The position numbers were made by a program, and so were the translations under genes. DNA of 64,000 nt from Rostratula benghalensis (Eukaryota > Chordata > Aves > Charadriiformes > Rostratulidae): NCBI GenBank assembly GCA_013399305.1, contig VXAI01000157.1, positions 1,318,613-1,382,612 of the forward strand. The letters run 5' to 3'. Below, in pieces: positions 23,901 to 35,300 of the stretch. The notes beneath the pieces are model-generated. The model was not told where the DNA came from. It did no database searches and was given only the letters and a program-made list of their open reading frames with translations. The stretch's first letter is position 1; every line of letters starts with the position of its first letter.

Positions 23901-24699
23901 TGTGGAAGATTTTTTTAAAAGTTACTACTATGGGTCAAGAGTGCTTTGGAATTACATTTTCAGAATTGCTCTAAACTTCTAAACAGTCTGCAGCCTTTAT
24001 CTGTTTTCAAAAACATCTACATTCTTACTTTCTGTAGAAGTCAGATGCTTATGTGTGTTTGAAGATGTCTTGTGATTTTTATATGCGGTTTTTCTCAGTC
24101 AATGAATGGACTACTGAGGTGTCTGTGCTATCCTAAATGCTCTCTCAGTCAGTAGTGAACAATAGCACCTTGAGTTGGGTTAGCCTAGAAAAAGCTAGAA
24201 GTGCACATGCAGACAATTTATTATGCTGGTAACTTTTGATTTGTTTATTGACAGGAACTCGTTTGTGTACCTGAGAGTTCTTGTTTGTGAAACAATGTAC
24301 ATCTGAAAACTTCACCTCATGGCCAGGATTTTCAAAATAGCCCAGCATTCACAAATGTGTTTCTCATCACATTAAATACTGAGCTTTTTTTGAAAACATG
24401 GCCAGAGAGACCATGCAGGGGCAGTGTTAAGCACTGAATGCTTTTGGAAAATTCAGCTTTAATTTTGTTGTCTGGCTTTTCTGAGAATGCTGGACTTATT
24501 GGGGAAACTGTTCTCCTGCAAATGTAATCATGGTAAGACGTGGGTCTTAAAATTAATGGGAGACAATTTTGCTTCAGGTTAACAGAAATATAATCTTTCT
24601 AATGTCATGAGGTCATAGTCTTCATGATCCAATTAAATGTACGAGTGTGGTTATGATAGTCTAAAAGTTATGGATGAGGGTCTTATCACTTTCTTATTG
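20941..24699. other. Non-coding unique sequence, no gene seen
   Basis: No gene or clear repeat. All open frames are at most 80 codons. A run of 13 A lies near 22828-22840. AT-rich throughout with scattered TAAT cores. Confidence 0.55.
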
Positions 24700-25060
24700 T
24701 TTAATTATTTGTATAATTGAACCAAAGAGCATTTTATGTTTAATCTGAAGGCCCGTTGTTGTTGAGTTACTCATGAATAGTTTTTACATGGATCTCAGCA
24801 GGATGACTCACGTAGTAAGTTACTCCCAGCTGTCGTAGCACAAGATGTCGGAAGAATTGCACCTAGGAGGATTATATAGTTAATTGTGGCCTGTATCAGA
24901 TATAATACCCACCTTCTGCAAACTACAGATTGCATAGAATTAGACTAATCCCAAGCAAATTGACAATTAATTTCATAGAACTTGCAGATATGACAGCTCC
25001 TGTCTAATTAAAGAGTAAGGGCATCTGTGTATGGCAGTATACTGCCATATCACATTTTCA
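24700..25060. promoter_or_regulatory. Candidate conserved non-coding element with palindrome
   Basis: AT-rich segment dense in homeodomain-type cores (TTTAATTATT near 24700, GACAATTAATTTC near 24961, CTAATTAAAG near 25004). It ends in a 20-bp perfect palindrome at 25030-25049. It has no open frame of note and no repeat match. The composition resembles vertebrate conserved enhancers, but conservation cannot be seen from one genome. Confidence 0.25.
25030..25049. repeat. 20-bp perfect palindrome
   Basis: TATGGCAGTATACTGCCATA reads identically on both strands, with no loop. It could bind a symmetric dimer or form a small cruciform. An exact palindrome this long is rare but not impossible by chance in 64 kb. 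Confidence 0.9.
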
Positions 25061-25372
25061 TTGAAGTTCAATGATATGCTGTTGGACTTGTTTTCCATAC
25101 TACCTTCTTTCTCTTTTTGAATCTTTTCAGAAACCTTTTCAATAGATTTTTATTGCCAGCAGATTTCGAGCACATGAGAGGGGGAAAAAGAAAGGCTCAG
25201 GCATGATGAAGGAGATTCTCACATGCATACGTATACACCAATCTGAATTTTCATCCAATTTAAAAGCACATAAAAATATTTTTCTTGTATCATCTAAATT
25301 CTGTGGTTACAGAAGGAAAGAAGACAGTTGGAAAAAAGTTTTATCTAATCAGGACTTAAATAGCTACTGGCT

Positions 25373-25422
25373 TCTGGGTGTACTTTTTGTTTTCTTTTCT
25401 GGGTGTATTTTTTGTTTTCTTT
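25373..25422. repeat. Tandem duplication, 2 x 25 bp
   Basis: Two adjacent 25-base units beginning TCTGGGTGTA and ending TTTTCTTT, differing at one base (C or T at unit position 11). This suggests a fairly recent slippage or duplication in T-rich DNA. Confidence 0.9.
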
Positions 25423-25497
25423 TTACTTCTGTGAACTCTTGTTAATTGTTGAGTGTTTCAGACACCATAAATGGAATGATCCGTAGACTAGTGTCTT

Positions 25498-25775
25498 CAC
25501 AGAATCACAGACTATCAGGGATTGGAAGGGACCTTGAAAGATCATCCAGTCCAATCCCCCTGCCAGAGCAGGAACACCTAGATCAGGTCACACAGGAACA
25601 TGTCCAGGTGGGTTTTGAACGTCTCCAGAGAAGGAAACTCCACCACCTCTCTGGGCAGCTCCGTCTCCCTCACTGTGAAGAAGTTTTTCCTCGTATTTAA
25701 GTGGAACCTCCTGTGTTCCAACTTGTACCCATTGCCCCTTGTCCTATCATAGGCCGTCACTGAGAAGAAAAAGTC
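25498..25775 (-). mobile_element. CR1 LINE, 5'-truncated, 3' end
   Basis: The minus strand encodes the C-terminal end of the CR1 ORF2 protein, including [20 protein letters not shown] and [18 protein letters not shown]. The stop is followed by the 3' UTR, with GGATTGGACTGGATGATC and the terminal TCTGTGATTCTGTG. The frame shown is still open, so this copy is much younger than the one at 4.5 kb. As usual for CR1, the copy is truncated at its 5' side and carries no poly(A) tail. Confidence 0.95.
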
Positions 25776-28700
25776 TTGAAAAAGACTGACAGAAAATACA
25801 GGGAAGACCAAAAGATTTTCTCCTTGAGCTATTTGCTTATGTTGAATAGAGAGGCATTTAAGCTGCTAGACACAACATACACGCAGTCACTCCCTGACAT
25901 CCTGATATGAAAGGTGTGGTTTGCCACAACAAAGAAAGCAATGGAAAATGAAATAGCCCTCCTAATTTACTTTGTTAAAGTGGCCAAGTGACTTTTAGAG
26001 AGTTGCAAAGGAAACAAAAATCTTAGTGATTTCCTTTGATGGGGAAAATAGAGGAGGCAGTAAAACACTCCACTGTGGTGGTGTTGGGCACACACAGCAA
26101 TCTGTTGCCTTCCTCATGGCCAGCACTTAATAGTAGGCACTGCTGCAAAGATGCATAACCAGGTTTCTTAATTAGCATTGTCTCAATCTTCACCCTGTTC
26201 ACTGGGGCTCGAAGGGCGGCTTTGACTCTCCACACAGCTGGATGGGTCTCTGCAGCTTGTGTCATGTGCTCTGGTTGCAGTGGGGACTTCAGGCTGGACT
26301 GCACTGGGTGTGCAGCAAGCACAGCAGTTTACAGTTCATGAGTGGTGGAATATGTCTTGCTTGCCAAGAAGGCTGTCTTTGTCTGAGACGGCCAAAGGAA
26401 CTACTGGCTGAAGAATGACTCTCTGAGCCAGAGGCAAATATTCACTTGAACAATAAAATAAACAAATGATTATAAAATGTATTATCTGTTATAGTGCAGT
26501 ATGTCGTAATGTTTCACAGCCCAATTTGCTATTCATGCCAGTAATTTATGGTGTATTGCCTCATACTCATGTCATTTCATGAGGTACAGTACTACAGTGT
26601 TATAAGAGAGAAACTAGGGGGAAACAAGGCATGCCTTAATCTGATGAGATGCTGAAATGTGTGTGTTGCTTACATTCCAAACAGCAACCTCTTTTTCCCA
26701 TGACATTACCTGTTGTGGCACATAACTATCCTGTATTTCATTATTATTTTTTTCCAAGTGGAAATAAATATCATTAATATTGGTATTCTGAGAAATAAAT
26801 TGTAGCCTGAATAATACAAAATTGCTGAGCTCTAGAACAACTCAGTGACAATCAAGCTAGCCCCCCCACAGAATGGTGCTTGCCATGGAATATTTGAAGA
26901 AAGCCCCTGAAATCACTACAAATCTGTGGATTTTGAGTCAAGGCACAGGTTTACAGCAAAATACAATTTTACATTGTCAAATAGATGTCATACTACGACA
27001 ATCCCCTGAATACTTCAAAAATCCACTACTACCGTTTTAGGATGAAATATTAAAAGGAGAGAGAAGTGCAGAGATACAGGCACAGCAAGATGAAATAATT
27101 TTTTTCACTTAAGTTAGGCCTCTTTAAAATGCAAACATGTTGTATCACATGTACTTGCTGTGAGTTCCATTGAGAAACACTATGGACCTCAAGGTATGTT
27201 AAATTACATTGCTCCTAAACTCAGGTAAAAGAGCTATTCCTGGTGAGGACTCGCTAAATTGTACAGTGCAGTTCCTCCTAACAAAAGCTGTCTTTTTGGT
27301 AAGCATTTGTGCAGAGGACAGGACATAATTTATGAGTGGGCCCTCAGGCTCAATAATTTGTGGAGCAACATCAGTTTTAGTCAGAAATGCTTTCTATCCA
27401 AAGGGAATACAGAAGTGAAGCTCTTTTGCTGCTGGAAACCAATGGACCATTGGTTTAACCATCATAGGTTAAAAAAAAAAAGGGAAAAGTAATAATAAAT
27501 ATGTTATGACAACTGGAAGTGACAATGTTTTAGGAAGTTGTTTGGAGTTTTTCTGTTTGTTTGTTTGTGGGTTTTTTATTTTTCTAAAATGATAAAGGCC
27601 TGTTTTACATAGTATCTGAAATCAGCGAAGATGCAAAAAAACCCCCAAACCTGAGTAGAGTGTAGGAGTGAAGTGATGGTTTGCTAGTTTGAAAACTCCA
27701 CTAGCAGAGATTCTGATGGTGGAGCTGGATTGGTGGAAATCACAGAGAAAAGCAAGAGAAAAGATTTTCAGTAACTGAAGTTGTATACTAGAGGTGAAAT
27801 ATTAAAATCTTAGTTTCTTGCCTCAACTTCTTATTTTCTAAACTGCAAATAGTAGGATTTGCTCCCACCTTGTAGGCAGCGCTTATAAGGTGTTTTCAGG
27901 ATGAAAGTGTTGTAATATTGTAGGAGTGTTGAGGGTTATTATTGCTATTAATTTTATTAGGTATCATTTAACTTAATAAAAATAAAAGTCTCCCCATGAG
28001 CTGTGGCTTTCATAAACTTGAAATCTCTACATTAATGAAGCAGTTAACAGAATCAGCTTGCATGAATAGTAGATATATATGCAAAATTCTACCTGCATAA
28101 AAATCGTTTGTTCCAAAATTAAAACTCTTATGCAAGAACAAAGCTTCAGATACATGTATTATGGTGGGGGGTAGTTGTAAGGCCAAGCACTCCTGCTTTC
28201 ATGTGTGGAAGCCTGTTTCCCACCTGAGCCATGACGCAGTAAAACAAAACAAAACCAAACAAAATGTTTGTTGGCTTTTACTTGGGTGCAGCTCATTAAA
28301 AGCCCTTACCCAGCTTTGCAGCCTATGGTGCCCCGAAGACTTCACAGGCCGCATGAATGCAGGGAACCCTGTTTTGTTGTCTGCTGACCCAGTCTGCTGC
28401 CTGGCATAAACATCAGCTTTGGCCCAACAAATACCGGGTGCCTTTTTAACACCTGAATGTTTTACAACCCTGAAACAGCTTTGACGCAAAAGAACTGGAC
28501 AAGAGCCACTAGAGCAAGTGGTTTCAACAGTTCAGGTGGGAATATGATTTGCCCTCCCCCTGTTTCATCTTCTTAACTTTCGCTACTGGGTCTTTTATTT
28601 ATTATCCGATGATATCTCTCACAGAAATGCAAAACTCCTGCGAAAGCATCTATGTTTGTATATAAAAATCTAACCAAAAGTAGTAACTAATTACATGAGA

Positions 28701-29058
28701 AAAAGCTGCAAATTTGTTTGCTTTTCTGAGGTCAGGGCTCATCCTTTTTGCTTTGTTTTCTGTTGTGGGGTTTTTTTTTTCCCCAGTGAAGGAAAGAAAA
28801 CCAGGATTGCATTTAATTATCCTGTGACCCCAGGTGGCCTGCACTTCTCCATGCCTGTTAGCCACTGAATGCTATCAGAACTGCTTAGCTGAAAGCTGCC
28901 TTTTGCATGTTGATGGGCATCGCAAATCCTCCTGCAGAGTTGTCTTTCATGTCATGACACTGCCAAGCACGGCAAAACATCACCATATGTCAGTCCCTGT
29001 GCTTTGCAGGTTGTATTCTCTTCCTCTGCCACATGATCAGTTTGCTTCCTTAGTGATA
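25776..29058. other. Non-coding unique sequence, no gene seen
   Basis: No gene is recognised. The longest frames are 99 codons (26023-26322, -) and 96 codons (28199-28489, -), without recognisable domains. The strand carrying the first has no strong splice sites that I could pair with it. Confidence 0.55.
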
Positions 29059-29108
29059 GAGTGTGTGTGTGTGTGAGCGTGTGTGCTTGCGCAAGTGTGT
29101 GTGTGTGT
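29059..29108. repeat. GT microsatellite interrupted by a GC-containing palindrome
   Basis: A (GT)7 tract at 29061-29074 and a second GT tract at 29095-29108 flank CTTGCGCAAG. The whole stretch is nearly perfectly alternating purine-pyrimidine, a composition known to favour Z-DNA. Confidence 0.9.
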
Positions 29109-32100
29109 TCACAATATCATATTGTGACAGGAGGGGTGGAGGAAGCACATTGCCTTCACTCAAGATCCTCCTTTTTAACTAAAAAGAATAGCCACATCTG
29201 CTGCTTTGTCCACAGAGTGCCTAGTCCAATTGCAAACTCCAGTTCTGATTTCTTAGTATTAAAACATTAGATACAAAATTCCTTCCTTCAGAGCAGATGA
29301 ATGGCTGTTTCCCACCTTTTTTTTCCCTGCTGATTAGCAAGTGTCATAGCATCATAGCATTTTTTTTTCTTTTTCCTTGACAGCAAGAATTAATAGTGCT
29401 ACAGAGCTTGATTCTTTGGGGGAGGAAGTTCCTAAAAGGTGAAGGGAAACAACCTTGGATCTTTAGAATCCTATTCTTATTAACCTGATTTAATTTGAGA
29501 CATGAGAATTTTCTACAAACTCTAATTTACTGTTAGTACTGGAATTACATTGATTAGAAGGAGGAGAAAAGAAATGCCATTTGGGAGCTTTTAAATGCTT
29601 CTATTGGAATTGTGCTGCATTTTTCGTTTCTGTCTGTTTGATTGAAAATTTAAATCATTTTGCATTTCATGATACTGGTTGCCTCATAAGATACAGAATT
29701 TGACAGTTTACGGCCTCAATCCATGCTGTCTTTAAAGGAAAGGCAGTAAAAATGAAATTAAGGAAAACAGATAAATGCCAAAATCCTATGATGGTGCATC
29801 TTGTAATTATCACATCTGCTGCAAAGCATCTGAAAAATAGCTTTGGAAGCCTGCCACGCTGCAAGCAACTCACACAATGAAGGGGAGCAGGACAGCAAAG
29901 GACAGTTGATAATGAGATTTTTTAATAGACTTTTAACCTTGTAGCAGAAGCTCTTAGCCGTTCTATCTTTTGTTGTGGCTCCTTTTTGATTTTCATCTAA
30001 AAAATTTATTTTCCCCTTTCATGATGGCCTCTGATGTCGTGTTTGGAAATGTGGCATGGTCACAAATTCATCAGTGACAACAAAAATGGAGAAATGGTGT
30101 GAGTACTGAAAAGGAATTAATCCTTGAAGTTCCTGCCCAGCTACTACCACTGGTGACCTTTGTCTTCTCATTCATCTTTTTCTTAATGTTATAAACTTGT
30201 CTGCATGGTTTCTTATCATAAAGGACTGTGGTTCTGTGAGCAACTTAATTTGCCTTTAGTTACATGATGTTTAGAGTCTGAGTTGCTTCTTGTAGCACTG
30301 TCTTGTGACTTAGGAACCTACAATACAGTTTTGTGCTGAAAAGCATATTGGAATCACTAGTTGAAAAGAGCTGGATGTGAACTCGAAGGAAATTTTTGAT
30401 CTCAGCCCTTGATCCACAGATTAATTATCTGTGGGGAAGCATGTATATTTGCACATAATTGCATGTTCAGAGCATCGCTGCAAAGCATCTTTGTTCACAA
30501 ATGACTCATCAGTGATTTAGCCTCATGCTTATAAGTCTTTTCAAAGGAAAAAAAAATTGATAAGATAGTAAAAATAATAATTAGTCTCCCCCAAAATAAT
30601 CAGTTGTTTTCAGTAAATCTTTCTACACTAGACTTTTATTTTGTCTTTCCTGCTGTCACTATTTTGTCACCATTAATATATGAGGAAGCAAAGTGCTACT
30701 TCTTTTCATTTGTTTTCTGACCTCCTGTGCTCAGATATGTTGAATTCATTTCCCATGGGCTGAGAAGAGTATGTCCCTCTGCCAACCCAGGAAAAGCTTG
30801 TAAGTGTTCTGGGACAATACTTTTGTTCTCCTGGGTAGAGGAGAAGCAGACTGTGGATGTTCCCCTTTTACTCCTAATTCTCTTAATAAAGGTCGTGAGC
30901 AGCACCAGCTTCTTGTCTTTTACTGGCCACATTAAAAGAAAGGAGTGAACCCTGCTCCTTTCCCTAACATGTGAGGAAGGTATCACAAGCCCTGGAAAAT
31001 GTGCAGTCTGAGCATAGGAAGGCACAGCCTGCTCATATTGACTAGGCTTTTGTAAGCCCCACAAAGAAGCAGTACTTCCTTTTCTCCCACTTGGTTAAAC
31101 TTAGGTGTCTCCACGTTTATGGGGTGGATGCTGCATCTCCCTCTATTTGTCCTTGTAGACTGCCTCTTTCAACGCCTACCTCACTCTACATGCTATTCAG
31201 GGGTTCCAGCTCTGCATCTGACAGGGCAGGCAGAAAACCTTTTGAGGCTAAACCACAAAATCAGTATCTCTTTGGTTCTGGCACTAAATTTTGATGAGCA
31301 CCTCAGGAAAATCCATGAAAAAGTCAGGAACTCTAAGAACAGAGCAAGGCTTTTTGCACTGTGAACACCCAATAGGTCCTGGATCCAGCTGTGGAGCAAT
31401 AGGAGAATGTGGAAAAGCTGTTCATCAGCTGAGTACCGGTCTTTTTGCAAATGAGACAGAGACCAAGTGGAAAGCTCTGTGAGATCATATGACTAACAAA
31501 TTTATTATAGTGTCTACACAGGTGAGAGACTGACAGCTAGTGCTTCTGAAATTTGGATCCTTGTCTGTCCAGCATTGAGTTCTTCCACAATGTAATCTTC
31601 CTGTTTTTTTGCATACACAGTGGTTGCATATATGGCCACCCCTCTGTCTTTGGAAATGGAATGGGAAAAGTAGCATTTAGTGAAAAAGAGAAAACTAGAT
31701 TCCAGTGTACCATACAGGCTACAGTTCTGCATGTGCTTCCCTCCTGTGCACCAGGACACCATTCACTGGAAAAATAGTTCCTGTGATCCCCTACCTCGGA
31801 TGACTAAAAACACAACAGGGTCATACTGATTCATGCAATCACTGCCTTTTTTCCTCAGAAGCCTCTGTGAGGTCTTGTTACATTTCTGTAACAAGATTTC
31901 TGAAACCCAAATTTTTTAATATACGTTTGTACTGTAGACTTCTTCTAAGGCATCTGAAGCTATTACTACTTATATTACTTCAATAATCTGTAGTCAGTCT
32001 ATGGCAGATTTCTGGGAAGGAGATTTAGAAAATAACCTACTTCTGCGTTGTGTTGGTCTCTTTCTATTAATATCTTGGCCCATTTTGGCAGTATTTCTAA

Positions 32101-32322
32101 ATATGAATAAAATATTAATCTGCAGATTAAATACTAAGACCTACTTTGAGCTCATTTGTGCTACAATAAATCAGGTAGGCTGAAGAACTACTCTGTGTCT
32201 ATACCATATAATTTAGATCAGAATCCTTCCAGCTCTGATACTCTTCTGTTGGAACTAAAGCTACTGCGTTTTCTCTGACAGGATAACAATGATGTTCACG
32301 ATAAGCTGTCATACGCAATTTC
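29109..32322. other. Non-coding unique sequence, no gene seen
   Basis: No gene or recognisable repeat. The 122-codon frame at 30696-31064 (-) overlaps a plus-strand frame and has no recognised domain. The cluster of short frames at 31090-31780 looks like chance. A 16-bp perfect palindrome (TTAATCTGCAGATTAA) lies at 32115-32130. Confidence 0.55.
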
Positions 32323-32361
32323 AAAGACTTCTTTTTTTTTTTTTTTTTTTTTAAAAGACTT
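32323..32361. repeat. Poly-T (21) flanked by an 8-bp direct repeat
   Basis: T21 at 32332-32352 lies between two copies of AAAGACTT (32323-32330 and 32354-32361). The arrangement resembles a target-site duplication around a bare poly(A) tail on the minus strand, but one 8-bp match can be accidental. Confidence 0.7.
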
Positions 32362-35300
32362 TGCTCTTCTCGCAAATGAAATAAGAATAAAGACCAGACT
32401 TTGCTGCTCTTACAACGTAAATATCTGAGGAGTACATGCTGTTTGGCACACACAGCGGGATCAGAAGTCAAGTTGGATACAAACCAATATGAGAGAACCC
32501 ATAGACTTTAGGTTGCAAGGTTCTTTCTCTTTTCTTGCCTGTCGTAGAGAGGTGCTATGGGAGGCCATGAACAGCTTCCCTTCTTGCAGGCATATGTGTA
32601 AGTGCATGACAGGATACTATGCAACGATGTGAGTGCAGAAGAGCCATAACTATGAATGAAGAGGTTTTGTACAAAGTTAAAGCAGACACAACAGAGCCTC
32701 AGCATTTTATCCTGAGTTAATTATTAATTTCTATTAACTATTAGATAGAGAACAGATGTAAGGTGTGAGTGCCAATACAAGTGGAAAAAGGGATATGATC
32801 AAACTCTACATCTATTAAGCTCTTGAGGTCAGGGTCTGACTTTATACTTCACATGCGTGCCATGTTTAGTACAGAAGAACTTCAGTCACTGGCTGGGGCC
32901 ACCAGGCAGAACACCAACATGAATAATAAATGGCAACAGCAGTCAAGCAGTGTAAGAGTTAATTCCTAGCCCCAACTACTAAGGCCAAAGTTGCAAAGTA
33001 AAATCAGGAAGTTCCATAGCTGTTGGTGCAGGAGGATTATTTTCTGCCTTAATTGTTGTGGTAATCTTTATTTTTCCTGCTCCCTCAGCTTTTTTATGGG
33101 AAATCCTAAAAGCTAATTCTTTGAAGCTGGAGACTTGGCAGAAAGACAGCAGAAAACGTAGCCCCATTCCCATCCAAGCGGTTTCTCAGGAAACAGCCAT
33201 AGACATCTTTTGTGCTCAAGAAATGACTGAATTTACCACGTTAAATCAGAAAGTAAGAATCCTAGAATGAAATAAAGACAACTCCCTTGTTGCTTGACTG
33301 CTGGGAACACTGAGCACCTGTGTGCTAATGATCATGAATTTATACAGCTGGAGTAAAAAGGAGAGGTGGAAGCATGGTCAGCTCATCCATGTGATATGAG
33401 TGTCATCCTTCCACTTGTCAAGCAGGCATCTTTTCTTAATTCTGAGGGTGAAACTGTAGGAGATTTTCAGAAACTACTCTCTCGTCTTCTTTTTTTTTTT
33501 CCACAGGAGAGGCTTGCTGTAATCACACAGTGACATATAACTGCTCTGAGGAAAACTGGCAACATTGCAACACTGAAAAAGTGCTTGAAGTTATTTGCTG
33601 ATAGGAGTGCTCAGGTTTCCAAATCTCAGCTCTTGGTCCAACATTAATTACTGTGATGTTCTTTTTAATGGACCCAATAAATAATGAGAAACAGATGGTA
33701 AGTAAACTGATGGTATGTTTGGTTTTGGAAAACAATCATCATCATCCTCATCATCAGGAAAAGCAGTTGAAACCAGTCAGGTGAATGAAAAATTTGAATA
33801 AAATAAAAAGTCTTCCTAAAATGAAGAAACATGGATGAAGTTAACAAGTTCTGTAAAGCTAATGTTTTACAGGTTATCTGTTTCATGTAGTGGTCCCTTT
33901 TGTTCATCTAGGATGCAAATCACAGATGCAGACACCTAAGTGTTTTTGAAAATAGGGTAGTCTGCCAGAGACATGTCAGTAAAAAGCTGCACGTAGGATT
34001 GCACTTGTGACCTGGCTGAATAATTTGTCATCACTCCCCGCTGCTCCCAGAGCAATTCTGTTCTGCTGGTCACTGTCTTGTCTCTGCTGTTCCCTTGGTT
34101 TCAGAGTCAGAAACAGCACTGGTTCTTCCAACCAAGCACAATTCCAGCTGAATAAGTACATCCACACCTTCAGCTGTGTTCTCATACATACTCTTTCTCT
34201 AGACTGAATATTCCCAAAGAGCTAGAAAAAGCCAACAGGAATATGTTGAGTCAAGAAAAATTACTCTGGGCTTATGTCTCTTACCATGAACTGGCCTGCT
34301 GTACTTGGCATCCTCTGCAAGCAGGAAAGGCCAGAGATAATGCTTTTTTCCCTGGGTTGCAGCTCGTGATACAAGCTGTTGCTCAGGGAGTAAGGCCATC
34401 CCCTTTAGCTCTGTACACCAGCTGGGCTGGCATCTCCCCCACCCTCCTGCCCATCCATGGTAGGTGGGAACACCTGGCTGGGAAGTAGGGAGCAGATGGT
34501 CAGGGGAGTGGGGCTGCCAGGAGAGCCTGCAGTGTAGCATCAACACAGATCAGTTAACAGCAAACAAGTATTGCCATTTCCTAACCTTTATGAAAATGAG
34601 GCCAGTGGGCTTTATGGAAAATTCTAAGGAATATTGACACTCTCTACTCACTATACTTGAAGGGATGTTCATGGGCTCTTCAGGACCCTGATCAGCCCAT
34701 GTGAGGTCATGTTGTTTATTAATGTGATGGTCTAAACTTTAGTAACTGGATAAAGTTCTGAGGAGCTCATCAGGAACTTGAGGGGGTAGGATGTCTCCAG
34801 GAACCTAGAGAACAACTTAGATATTGAAGGTTAAAGAAGCTTTAAACATTTGTCCATTTTTTTTACCATAAAAACATTAGATTCCAATGAAACAATTTTT
34901 TTCGAATAGCTGTATTACCTTCTTACCCAGGGGAAAGCAAGAAATCTAAACTTTTATTGTCCAGCTAGCAGACATAGTTTTGGCTCACTTTTTTTCATTC
35001 AGCCCAGTAAATGAACATCTATATGTGTTTCCTGTGCACCCAATGTACGTTCCACAATCCTATTTTAAAGGTGTTCTGCATCACTGTCCAAGCTGAAATA
35101 CCCCAGCATCTGAACTCATGGCCTCTTCTAGGGGCAAAGATGATGTTAAGTATTTTCTCTCTGCCCTAAAAAAGGCATTACTCTTGCCAAGTGAAGAAGC
35201 TGAAAGATTGATCCTCAGTTTCTGTGATCTACCATCACATCACATCAATCACATGTAGAACATCTGCATGTATGTGATTGTGAATTTGTACTTGTTCAGT

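Noticed and set aside
29059..29108. Regularly spaced repeats as a CRISPR-like array
   Set aside because: It is a simple GT microsatellite. No spaced direct repeats with unique spacers occur anywhere in the window.
30696..31064. 122-codon frame (-)
   Set aside because: It overlaps an opposite-strand frame, and no family or splice structure was found.
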